The notes beneath the pieces were generated by a model. It did not search any database and had not been told where the DNA came from. It was given only the letters and a program-made list of their open reading frames with translations. Both the position numbers and the translations under genes were made by a program. Below, one piece after another: positions 1 to 11,075 of a stretch of DNA of 64,000 nucleotides. The DNA lies in NCBI RefSeq assembly GCF_010183535.1, contig NC_071329.1, positions 434,001 through 498,000 on the forward strand, read 5' to 3'. Numbering within the stretch: position 1 is the first letter of the stretch; the number at the start of each line of letters is the position of its first letter. This DNA comes from Caenorhabditis remanei (lineage: Eukaryota; Nematoda; Chromadorea; Rhabditida; Rhabditidae).

Positions 1-1083
1 AAAAATGAACAAAATTTGACAAGCAGTGACATTGTGACCACGGATGAGCGGAAGAGTTGACGGAAGAAATCCTTAAATTGGCGGAATAGCTTTTCTTGAA
101 GACGGTAACAACAAATGTTAACAGCAACACTCTCCTTCTATCTACTAAAGGTAATTATTAAGTTAAACTAAATTTTTCAATTTCAGATTTTGAATCATAA
201 GTCTAAAACCTTGAAAATTTCAAAAACGTCGACCTGCCACTACCAAAACTGATATATACATACATTTTGAAAACAAGTATGAAAACTCCAGAAAACTACC
301 AAATTGTCGATTTGAGCTCAAAAACATATTTAATGCTCTCTGATAAGACTGCCCAAGTTCGTTAGTTAGATATGAAATGATAGGTTGCAATTTCTCTGAT
401 AGGAGAGAGGTATCACTTCAAAGAAGTATCACAGATCACCACGCTGGTGAGTGATTGGGGAGATCAGTGAGGAGTGATGTACGCGAAATGAGGTTACGGA
501 TCGGGAGGTTGGACAGACAAATTCTAGCAAGATAGAAAGTTTGTAACAAGAAACTCTGGATACCCAGGAATCAATAGATCAAAAAATTGTTAGAATGAGA
601 AATTAGAAATCTAAAAATCGAGTAAAAACACGTTATGACCAAATTAGCCAAGCAGGAAAAATCTATGTTACAATTTTTAATCTATGTTATCATTTTGTAA
701 CAGCGTCCGCTTTAGGAAAAATATTTGAACCTGTGAACACTGGAAAGCTACAATTTGAATTAACAATCAATAAATTTGCAGGATGTTGTTATATTACCTT
801 TCAATAACAATCTTCATATGTTGATCGCATGATGCCTAGTTCAAGAATCTTCTAGAAACTCTTTATATGTACTACGGTATATCACTGTTTCAAACTTCTG
901 AATCTCTATTTACAATAAAAGTATACAAATAAAATGTTCATTCATGTTTTGCTCTCTTAAATAAAAAAAATAACCGTAAACCAAAAAAGATCATGTCAAA
1001 TTAATTCTCTCTCCCAACTCAACGTCAACATCTCCAGGACAATACAGACAAACAGACAGAGAGAAAAAGGGGATTCAAAAAAG
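1..1083. other. Non-coding left edge
   Basis: I see no convincing gene here. The stretch is AT-rich, and no open frame is flanked by splice signals. It lies just downstream of the minus-strand homeobox gene, so its right end should hold that gene's 3' UTR. Confidence 0.5.
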
Positions 1084-3932
1084 TTAGTATTTCGCACATG
1101 TCGGCATAGAAACATCAGGAGATCCGGAGCAGTACGTCGCGTTGTTTGGCGTGTAGTCACTGTTGTATGGAGGGTAGTAGAAGTTGGACGGGAAATATGT
1201 CTGGTATGGGTAGGCGTACGGAGCAGTTGCGGCGTTGTACGTCCAGGCTGGAAAATTTGAGAAAGTTAGTGATAGGTTTTGAAGATACTGGACTACAAGG
1301 TTACAGTACTTCTGAGGAATTACCCACTACAAAAATTGTGTTGTTGATCCCTTTTTCTCCTCAAACACCTCCAGAGTCATTCACTCACATTTTTACATTT
1401 TTGGGTCATGCCCAAAATCATGAACAGAAGGTAGACACTGGATTCAAGTAGTACCTAACCTATTACAGCTAACAAAGGAATTGAGGTTATCTGTCAGTGT
1501 AAAATGTGTCACTGTATTGAAATGGGTGGTGGGAAGTTTGCTTCTGGGAAAACTCATTAGGATGAGACGGACAGATGGTTTAAGACGGCTCTGTGGTCTC
1601 CCGGAATTCTTGAACAATGGAAAGGGATAAGACGAGTTTTGAGAAGACTGGTACTATTTCAACATGAAAATGTTCAAAAAACCAGACTTGCAAAATATCG
1701 GTCCGGTCCGGGGTCAAAAAATGTTCACAATTTTTGTCACAATATTTTTTGAATTGTTCGATAATTTCTATCAAAAATAGTCAAAAATTATATATATACG
1801 CTTGAGTTATTAAAAACATAGACAAGAATTCAATTTGCAAGAAATAAAAACAATCCAAATTTTCAAATTCTGTACTGAGATCCGGGCCGGGTCTAAAAAA
1901 TCTCAAACGGCCCGTTGCAAGTCTGAAAAAAACCTATTGGGCAAAGTTGAGCGTCCCGTGTCAACATACAGTAACCCGAAGAAATAAGGGTACTAGATCA
2001 AGGCATCTTATCAGAAGCTAACGAGGACTTGTAAGTATAGTAGTAGCCAATGAAATTCTAGATTTTCAGTTTTTACTGCTAAACCATCAAACGTTTGAAC
2101 ACTTTCCGGAAGACAGTCATGTCACAAAAACTACAGTAATCTATCAGTAATTATTTGAGTAGTTTCGAAACTTTTTGGCCATCACATTATTATCAAAGAC
2201 CCCGTCTCCATTTGTAATCTACTAACCTGCTGCCTGCGCTTGTGGAATTAATGACTGGGATGATGTTGTATCATATTTAGACTCTGTCGTCTCCTTTGTA
2301 TCCTCCAATTCACTTTTTGGTTGTAGCTGCGATTGTTGCTGAAGGCTCAAGACCAGCGAGTTGGCCTGCAAACAAAATTGGATCATTTCCGGTAGTATCG
2401 CACGTCCGGAGTGGACCTGCCAACAGGAAATTAATATTTGACCTATCTACACATGCCCTCACTCTCTCACTATTTAAAGGATGTTACCTCATATTTAGCT
2501 GCGTTGAAGTCCGGTGGAGTGTGAAGGCCAAACGGTTTCACGTCCGGCTTGATGTCACTGTGTGGTGAATCATTGGACGAACTGCAAGAAAATAATTTCC
2601 AGATATCATTTTCCTTTTGTTGGCTATACCGAGACGAGATACTCTCATGTGGGCCATCCAGTTTCTTGTTGTTACGCTCCTTGGCCCGACGGTTTTTGAA
2701 CCAGACCTGCAAAATGAAAGAAGTTTTAGAAATAGATGAAAGATAAACAAATATGGGATTACCGTAATCACCTGAACACGCCCCTCGGGGAGATTGATAG
2801 CTTTCGCGAGGGCTTCGCGCTTGTGGACATCTGGATATTGGGTTTCGACGAAAACTTTTTCGAGTTGGTCGAGTTGGTGACGGTTGAATGAGGTGCGCTC
2901 TCGACGGCCATTGCGGCGGTTGTCAACTCTGGAAATTGGAGGAGGATTACGGTAACCGGTTCAAGTTAAGGGAGTCTGTTGAGTTTGTAGAAACCTTTGG
3001 AGACTTAGGGGAGTTACAGTAGGGAAGATACAGTTACCAAGTTGAGAAACACAACTTTTGATAGAAATGCAGGTTACTGCTAACCTCACTAGGGAAATTT
3101 CTTTGGAGACGCGGCTGTCAAACTATCTATAAATTTGCTCATAGGTAATTTCGACTACGGGCAGTCTATTTCTGCCATCAAAACCGGCTAAATGTAAATG
3201 TAATCGCACGATAGCGTATAGGCGGCCGATTTAGAATTCCATGATAAAACGCTTAACCTTAAGAAATGTTTGAGAGCTTAGCTCGCAGTGACATTCAGCC
3301 GGTTTTGACTGAAGAAATGGACTTCACGTAGTCGAAAGTACCTGTGGGAAAATTTATAAATAGTTCTAAGGTTCTATGAACTTGTTGACCTAGGAAAATT
3401 GAAAAAAAGTAAACTAAGCTTATACGGAAAACTTTTAAAGGAAAATTGAAATTGATAGAATTGGATACCTGAAGCTCAAGAATTAAGCTAGAGTTAGGGA
3501 ACTATCGTAAAGGTTTAGATTAAATAGCTAACTAACAACATTGGAGAGACTATAAATAAATTTTCCGTCCAAAAAACCTTGAAAAATTGCGGGAAAAGCA
3601 GAAGATGACCAACTAGCTATCAGTATCAAATAGCGTTGCCGCTTCCGGTATTTAAGCCTGTATCAGCCCTCCCAAGTCTTAGCGTAATCTCAAAATCCAC
3701 CCTAATCTTGATCTGTGCCCGCCCTCCCTGTTTACAAATCTAATCTATTTTTATCTTAAGCGCTAATCACTTACCCGTGATTTGGCGCCATCGAGGATTT
3801 AGTAGACGTTGGGCTCGTAGTCGTCGTCAGCACTGTCGGACTGATAGTGCTCGTCGTTGTGGTGGTGGTGAAGAACGGAGGATAGCCGGGGTATCCGAGG
3901 GCTGGGAAGGTGGCGTAGAAGTTGGCAGCCAT
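1084..3932 (-). CDS. Paired-like K50 homeodomain transcription factor, five exons
   Basis: Spliced model on the minus strand: 3932-3775, 2928-2772, 2706-2488, 2365-2227, 1247-1084. Phases fit and give 278 residues. The homeodomain spans the second and third exons, roughly residues 57-120. Its recognition helix reads [15 protein letters not shown], so position 50 is lysine, which defines the bicoid/Otx/Pitx/Gsc-type DNA specificity (TAATCC-like sites). The region before helix 1 ([19 protein letters not shown]) is typical of paired-like proteins. The N terminus is rich in Thr/Ser runs. The last exon is rich in Tyr, Pro and Asn, as in activation domains. An intron splits the homeodomain just before VWFKNRR. 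An acceptor near 3999 just upstream of the ATG may be a 5' UTR intron or a trans-splice site. The protein should act in the nucleus, probably in cell-fate control. It could be a C. elegans ceh-type Otx/Gsc-like gene, but I cannot assign the orthologue. Confidence 0.88.
3107..3368. repeat. Inverted-repeat element, family R5 (copy 1)
   Basis: Two arms facing each other: the left reads GACGCGGCTGTCAAAC then a CTATCTATAAATTTGCTCAT-like stretch, and the right ends with its reverse complement around 3300-3368. It lies in the first intron of the homeobox gene. A second copy is at 29333-29705. Confidence 0.7.
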
Positions 3933-4719
3933 TGTGTGAAGGGTGAGAGAAAGTGCTCGACAGAGCCAACACGGGGGCGTGTTTGTGTTGAGTCGCCTGA
4001 AAAGAAGAAGCCTTGAGAAATGAATTGGTGAATAATAGGCAAAAGAAAAAAGAAAAGATAAAGTTGAATAGATTCTCAATTTCGCGGATTCAGATGAAAG
4101 GATGAGGCTAATGGATTCCGGCAAGAAGACAATAAGACAAGTCAAGGTACCGGTAATCCTCAGATTATCCTAATCCGCATTTTCTCGTGGCACCTCTTTC
4201 AACAAGATTTTACCTCCTTTCATTTGCCGCAGATTACTGTAACTTTCAGTTTTGCATAACTTCTGGCACTTTCAGAACTTTCAGAACAAATGACGTGGCG
4301 AAACGAAGCTCTAGAAACCTTACAAGAGGATTACGGTAGAGAAGGAGTCTCATGATGAAATCGTAGATAATTAGCAAAGTTTTAGGGCTTCTTGAGAAAG
4401 GGGCAGAACTAATGTCAGAGAAGGGGGGATTATTATGAAAAGAGAAAAATATGAAATTAGAAGGGAAGAGGATGAGCTTGGTGAACTTGGACATTGTGAT
4501 TACGCTTAGAGGGTAATACAGGCTTAAGCCTAACCAGATAAATTATTCAAGGCAGTGACTTAAAACCGGAAATTCAAAAAATTACTAAAATAAACGTTAA
4601 AAAATAGTAACTTTCAGAAAAAATCAAAATAATTGGAATTTGGATGTCCTAAGAGGGCATTTAGAGGGGTTAGTCGGGTGAAAATTTTCAAGACGGATTG
4701 CCTAAGTGTGCATATCATA

Positions 4720-5165
4720 CCTGTCAAAAGGTTATGGACTTGGCCGTTTTCAGTTGATAAATTTAAACTTTGAGAGTGTGTTATGGTAATTCTGATAGTT
4801 CCATCAAGTAGGTTTTAAATGGATTATACAGATCAAAAGTAGATCTTCATTTTTGTAGTTGACAACATTTTTGTACTGACAGTTCCTAGCAAGTTACGTA
4901 TCGACAAAGTAATTTCTCTTTCAAATCAACCAATTTTTGTTTGAAACAATGCAATGTTTGAGCTGTCTCCTTAAAATCACCATAACTCTCTAGGGAATGT
5001 CCGTACAAAAAAGTTGCCAACTGCAAAGATGAAGCTTTACTCTTAATCTGTATGATTCATTAAAAATCTACTTGGCGGGACAATTAGTATTACCATGAAA
5101 CACTCTCAAAGTTAGTCATTTTCAACTGAAAACGGCCAAAGTCATAATCTTTCGACAGGTACTGT
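4720..5165. repeat. Inverted-repeat (MITE-like) element, family R1 (copy 1)
   Basis: The left end (CTGTCAAAAGGTTATGG, GGCCGTTTTCAGTTG) recurs as its reverse complement at the right end (CAACTGAAAACGGCC ... CGACAGG). Related copies sit at 7295-7746 and at 35340-37319. No coding sequence is visible inside. Confidence 0.75.
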
Positions 5166-7294
5166 AGGAAACTTAAGAAAACTAGAGCAAGTTCTCATAT
5201 GATAGTTTTTATTTGGTAATAAACAGTGTGTTTATAATCAGATTTGACCACCGACGTATAAAATAAGAATTATGACAAAATCACCAAAGATCTAAGTTTA
5301 GAACCTCATAAACGGTTCTCTGAGGTTTCACGGGTTCAAAATCTAAGCCACAACAATCCATCGAGCAATTAAAACAGCAAATGCAAAAATAGGACCAACA
5401 CAAATAACAACTGGTTGCATGGTCCCTCCCAACCATCTGCCTCCTCCTCCTCCCGCCCACACTTTCCCAATACGGTCTCGAGATGGGCGGTCCGTAAAGG
5501 ATCCCCCATAGAGTGTTCTGTCTGTGTGTGTGTGTGTGTGAGAAAGTGGGTGAGAACATGAACTAAAAAGGGAAACCGCTAAGTTTGTTTGAGCGTCGTA
5601 ACACGTACGTTTCTTTTCAGAGCAAATAACAAAGTACAAGGGATACCGATACCTGAGGAGGTGGCGGATTAGGAGGTCCTGGGAAGTCAAGAGTCACTTT
5701 TTGTGGTGTTATGTCTTAAGTGTTGAAAAAAAAACGAATGCTAATACTAATAGGTGGTTGGAGGATAAGCTTTATCCCAGATGGGCGGGGCTGAACTTTT
5801 CGATTTCTGATAGATTATAATAGAAACAACCTAGTTTCTCTTCCCAAAGACCTAATCCTGCACCTGCCTATGATTGACTACTCATTGTTCTACTAATCGT
5901 CGGCGTTTACACGTTCACACCTATAAACAACATGCCCATGACATATTGATACCAATATGTCAAAAAGTACTAAACAACCGTAATCCCGGAGGCTGAGCAG
6001 ATGGGACCGTAATGTTCTGTGTGAAGTAATGGATGACATCGTCTAGAGGTGCCTCTCAAGAAAGAAGGAATTCCTTTGCGGTGAGCGCGAGAATTTTTGA
6101 GTGGGTTAGGTAATACGGTACTTGAGGAACATTGATGAGCAGAGAACCGCCTAGTTAGCGGGTGGAATAAGAATAAGGAAGGAATTGTGTGAGGAGGAAG
6201 AAGAAAATAGGCTAATCTGGAAACAAGTGATACTATGTATGTAGCGTTAATTCAAGGAATAGGGATTCTGGACTTAAACGTTTGAAATTTTAAGCCAGAT
6301 CTGGAAATGGAAAAGAAGAAAAGAATAAAGATCAGGAGATTAGGCCATGGGGGGATGTGTTGGTCTAAAAAGAAAGAAAGACGTCGAATTATTTGTACTG
6401 CAATCCCAGCGTAAAGTGTCAGATATGTCAGAATCTTAATATTTAAAAATTTAATAGACGTGGGAGGTCAGAAAATTAAAAAAATAACTTATTACCACCC
6501 GACAACTAGCTGGTGATAATTATCAGTTATGGTAAACCTGTCTGACCCTCAAAAATAAAGATTTAGACTCGATTAATCTGAAATTATTTATTATCCCACT
6601 TCTAGACATTTATTTTGAAAAAGTCATGGCCGGAACTAAAAAAGTCAATTTTTCGGTTTTTGCAATTTTCGAAAATCTATCAGAAAAGTTGGAAAAACCG
6701 ATATTTCTATTACGATTTTTGGGTTCGCACATTTTTTGCATGACGCTGTACACGAAGACGTTGATAAATCGATTTTCAGAGAATTTAAACAAAAAGTACA
6801 TTTTAAAAGTAAATTCAGACACCCAAGGTTTTCTTTCTTATCAGTAATAAAAGAACAAGCAAACTAGCTGACTGTGATTGTTAAAACGCGTAGTGCTCAC
6901 TGATAACATTGAGGGTAGTTAGTTCGAAAACTATCTCACACCACAGTTTTTGATCTACCCGACACATTGACAGAAACACTTTCATGCCCACCCATTCAAA
7001 AACCAATTTGCTCTATAAAGTTCTTTCATCCCAAAAAACACACACCTATGCATTTGAATACTACGTCTACTGGACCATTACTCTGTCATCATAACCCGGA
7101 ATTAGTTGCACAATGTGTCAACTTCGTCTCGCATACTGTTACATTATGTTGTTTGGCTAGTTAAGCGAAGGAGAAACTAGGAGGGGGATTTAGTGACACC
7201 TTACGTAATTTCTCTTTTCGATTAACACACTCTTGACCAATAGGGCGCAAACTGTGTATGTTAAGCGAGGAATTTTGAGGGAAATCATCTACAT
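5166..7294. other. Intergenic stretch without a supported gene
   Basis: Several frames are open, but none has flanking splice signals or protein-like composition. A short GT microsatellite occurs at about 5520-5541. Opposite-strand frames near 6610-6850 overlap each other over AT-rich DNA and look like chance. Confidence 0.5.
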
Positions 7295-7746
7295 ACAGTA
7301 CCGTTCAAAAATATTTAATATTTTTCCTTTTTTTGTTAGAAATGCCCAAATTTGACAGTGTGCCATGGTAAAACTAACTGTCCCACAAAATAAATTATGT
7401 ATAAACCATACAGAACAATAGTAGTGATTTTTTTTTAGTTGACAGCTTTTTTGTACAGACACTCCCTAGAGAGTTATGGTCACTTTAAGGCGACAGCTCA
7501 AAAACCGCACTAATTTTGTACTGAAATTGGTCGATTTGAGGGAGAAGTTACTTTTTCGAGATGTAACTTGCTAGGGAGTGCCCGTAAAAAAAGTTGCCAA
7601 CAACAAAAATGAAGTTCTACTTTTGATCTATATGATCCGTAAAAATTGATTTTCTAGGACTGTTAGTTTTACTATGACATACCCTCAAAGTTGGGCATTT
7701 TCAACCGAAAAAGGCAAAATATGATATATTTTTGGCAGGTACTGTA
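7295..7746. repeat. Inverted-repeat element, family R1 (copy 2)
   Basis: It begins ACAGTACCGTTCAAAAAT and ends TTTGGCAGGTACTGTA, with internal arms matching the 4720-5165 copy (for example ACTCCCTAGAGAGTTATGG). Non-autonomous and non-coding. Confidence 0.75.
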
Positions 7747-10096
7747 GCTCACTGGGGTTGGGGTTATTCATGACATGTAAAAGTGTATCTTATTACATGT
7801 TTTCCATATTCACGAGCGATGAATGAAAATTCGATGAAAGAAATGGAAATTAAATTAAATTAGCGTTGGTCTAACTGTATTTTTCCCCTTTTGGAATTTT
7901 CGACATGTTTATGTAGAAAAATGGGATAATAACAATAATGGGGAAAATATGTTTATTACGTTTAATAATATTTGGCCTGGATCAAAAGCCCGGGAAACTG
8001 GTGGCAAAATTCAAACTTCAAATTTTTTAAAAAGGATTTTTACGAATTTTGTTTGCAAAAAAGTCAAATTTTTGACAATCATTCAGAAAATGTCCCAATT
8101 TCGATGAAAAATTGAAAAAGTGAAAGAAATTTTGAAAAAATTGGTTCGTGTTTTGAAGCCGGGCCCTTGAGCCTTCCCTGGCCTTGCAGGGAATTTCCAA
8201 TATGTTCTCAAATTAAACCCAATTTTGGAAATAATACTTTTCAATTTATTGCTTCATTTCAACAAACTGAAACATTTGTTCAGAATATTCAAATTTTCAG
8301 CTTTTCAGCAGTGCAACATTCCTTAGAGAGCTAAAGTTTTTTTTCAAGATTTTTCGTTCCAAAAGTTCCAGCTCTTTGCCACAATTCCCATTAAAATATT
8401 ACTACAACAAAATTAAGAATAATCTCTTAAATGCCACCTTTTCAAAACGTTCCCCTTCAAAGAGCATGAGCTAAGCGACATCTAATCCCCCTCCCTCCAA
8501 TTCTCTGTCATTTGTGCCGCTCATGTTCATAAAATAGACAGGGAAGATTTATAAGATAACATCTATTATGTAATAATGGAAGCCACCTGCATGTATATGA
8601 ATTTGAGGAGGAGAAGCGGTGAGATGGGAAGGGAATGAGCTACATAATGATGAGGAGATGTTGAAACCGATGTACTTTTAGATTGTATCCAAATTGTATT
8701 CAGCGATTAGCCTAAATCTGGACCTTCATTTTTGTTGTTGTCAACAATTTTGTATGCTTGCACCTGTGGCTTCTGAAGCTACCGGATTTATTAAGCCAAA
8801 AATAAGTATGTGTTCCGAAAAGTGGTCAAATAAAATTCAGAACCGAAATTAGATATAAAACCTTTGGAACTTGCTTTTAGAAACAAGAAAACAGTAAAAA
8901 TCATCAAAAAACTCGATTATTATGAATTCAATTTTTTCTGTGCAACTCTCTCCGCCCCTTGCGGCCACCACGCCCATTTTTTTGCGGCAGTGTTCAAAAG
9001 TGACCGCAGCGTTGAAATGGGATATTGAATTGATAATACTATATTAGAAAGCCTCATAGTGCACAAGTCAAGATTCCTTAAAATTCCGAAATGAAACAAA
9101 AAATATACACAACTGAAAGTACACATCGAAAACGACGGATGACTCACTTACTGCACTTTTTGAGTGATTTGGATACCGTTGAGGATTCAGATGACAAAAA
9201 ATTCTTCTGATTTTGTCAACATGTACTTTACATCAAAATCAACCTCAAAAATTCAGAAGTGTAAAATTCTCGAAATCGAGTATATGGTTTTGTAGTTCTG
9301 TGTCGGTGACTGACATGAGGTACAAAATATAGACATGAGTTATGTTTTGATTGAAATTGCAACTGCGAGAAGGGTAGGTCAGATTGGAAAAATAGATTTT
9401 ATCGGTTCATGAACGCTCATCTAATTTTTAAGAAAGGCGCATCTAATTCGTACGAAATGGTCTTTGCAGTTCTTTTCAGGCCTACAAAGATCAAAAATAA
9501 GGCATCTCTTTCAACTACAAGACCAATCCGCGAAATTCCAAATAAATTCTATGCGTCTTTAACACCCCCTGGCATGTGTTCGTGTACCGAAAATAACAGG
9601 GACCGAGTTACGTCTTGAAGATGTGGAAATATGCATTTTGTAAAACCATATCTTGTGAATCATCGACGATATGCACTGTTGATGATATGAATAGAAACGT
9701 CATAGTCAAATTAGTATTCAAACCAATTTATAGCAAAAATTAACGACTAAACCTAACAAAGTTCTATTAATGGATTTGCATTCATACCTTAGTCTGTCCA
9801 TGTGTCTTTATGTCCAGACATCTTATTTTTTTGGTTTTGATAGAGATGCAAAATGTCATTGTATCTAAGATTTTTTCTGTTTAACATAGAAAATATACTA
9901 AAACAAAACTTTTGTTAAAAAGATATTTTTTTAAAAACATGTAAGTTCAAAAAAACTTATCTTCCAAGAGGTCAGGTAACTGACCTTCATGTAGAGCGAT
10001 AGAGCGCAGTCACAACACATCATCAAGATTTCTAATCAGTTGACTACTGAATCGTAAAAACAGTCATTAACGGTTCTGAAGCCATGAAGCCACTAG
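7747..10096. other. Repeat-rich intergenic DNA
   Basis: At 7980-8190 lies a GC-tailed dispersed repeat (CCCGGGAAACTGG ... CCGGGCCCTTG) whose relatives are at 10490-10700 and 39630-39812. At 9443-9600 lies a repeat shared with 44395-44530 and, more weakly, 49845-49955. A short frame at 8920-9147 covers a stretch that reads like a dispersed repeat. No gene is supported. Confidence 0.5.
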
Positions 10097-10342
10097 AAAC
10101 GGCACGAGAAGGTACGAGTTCTCACAATCCTGTCAATTTGTAACATCCGTACTAAACGGTGCCTCATAATTACTATCCTCCTACTCATCTTGCTCTTCCT
10201 CTCCGAGCAGATGTTCCCCAGTCAACCATTTCCGGAGATACGAATCGGAAGACATGCGCAACACAGTACGCTTCTCCAATTATACACCGTCACACCGGAC
10301 TGTGAACAGGCGGCGGAAAATGGAGATGATGACGCTTTGTAA
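10097..10342 (+). CDS. Possible terminal exon or gene fragment with one hydrophobic segment
   Basis: One frame stays open for 81 codons to a TAA at 10340-10342 and has protein-like composition: a basic run, then a hydrophobic stretch (CLIITILLLILLFL) that would span a membrane, then a polar acidic end (CEQAAENGDDDAL). The only in-frame ATG is at 10211, after the hydrophobic segment, so a complete protein would need an upstream exon. I cannot find one with a good donor. It may be a gene remnant or a real last exon. I do not recognise the family. Confidence 0.3.
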   Translation, partial: KRHEKVRVLTILSICNIRTKRCLIITILLLILLFLSEQMFPSQPFPEIRIGRHAQHSTLLQLYTVTPDCEQAAENGDDDAL

Positions 10343-10699
10343 CGAGATAACGATCTTGCTTATTAGAGGAAGAGCCAATAGGTTTAGATGTTTTGGGATT
10401 ACGGAAAATAATATTTGGATGAAATTTTGGTTGCTTTTAACTAACATAACTTTAAAAAAGTAGACTCATCAATTTGGGCCTGTCGGGTTCAAAAATGGGT
10501 ATTCATTTTTTAACGGCATGTTTTTTTTTTGAAATTTTCGAAATTTTAGAGAAAAGGGCTTGCATTACCTAGAATAATCAGATTTTGATTGAATCCTTAA
10601 TTTTCAGTCAAAATTTATACTTTTTCAATGAAAAAATGCAAAAACTTCTAAACATTCAAATTTTGGTTCACAAAGGACCGGGCCCAGCAGAATATCTTT

Positions 10700-10870
10700 G
10701 ATTTTGGCTGGAACATGACAAGTTTGAAAAAAAGAATCATTTGAACTGAAAAATAGACCAACATGTAGATCTAGGCAAATTCAATTTCTTTGGTATAATA
10801 CGGCTTAGGATTCTATGATTTTCGCCTTCTTGGTACTTTAGCCCTGTGCGAGGTATCATAATAAATTCCT
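10700..10870. repeat. Degraded copy of the dispersed repeat that hosts the BEL element (family R8)
   Basis: The string around 10760-10850, including a TTGGTATAATACGG-like core and a nearby GTAGATCT, resembles the 12690-13015 repeat and the two flanks of the retrotransposon. It is poorly conserved. Confidence 0.4.
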
Positions 10871-11075
10871 AGCCTGTCCGTGTTATACTTGCGTTACTTA
10901 ACAAGATCCACGTGAGAATTTGGCTGATTTTTCTTGCAGTTTTGGAGTCAGCAGCATCGAAAGTATCTATGGTCAATTTTATAGAAAAAGTTAAATTCGA
11001 ATCGTCATGAACTTCTCTTGTAAAACAAAAACATACGACAACAACTTCGAATAAATTATTTTTCATTTCTAAACT

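Noticed and set aside
3771..4145. N-terminal extension of the homeobox protein upstream of the ATG at 3932
   Set aside because: The upstream part is hydrophobic, low-complexity and crosses a TTTTCAG acceptor near 3999. It reads as 5' UTR or intron.
6610..6847. Overlapping frames on both strands near 6.6-6.8 kb
   Set aside because: AT-rich, mutually antisense, no splice sites or motifs.
8920..9147. 75-codon minus-strand frame
   Set aside because: It overlaps a GC-richer stretch that resembles dispersed repeat sequence. No exon structure.
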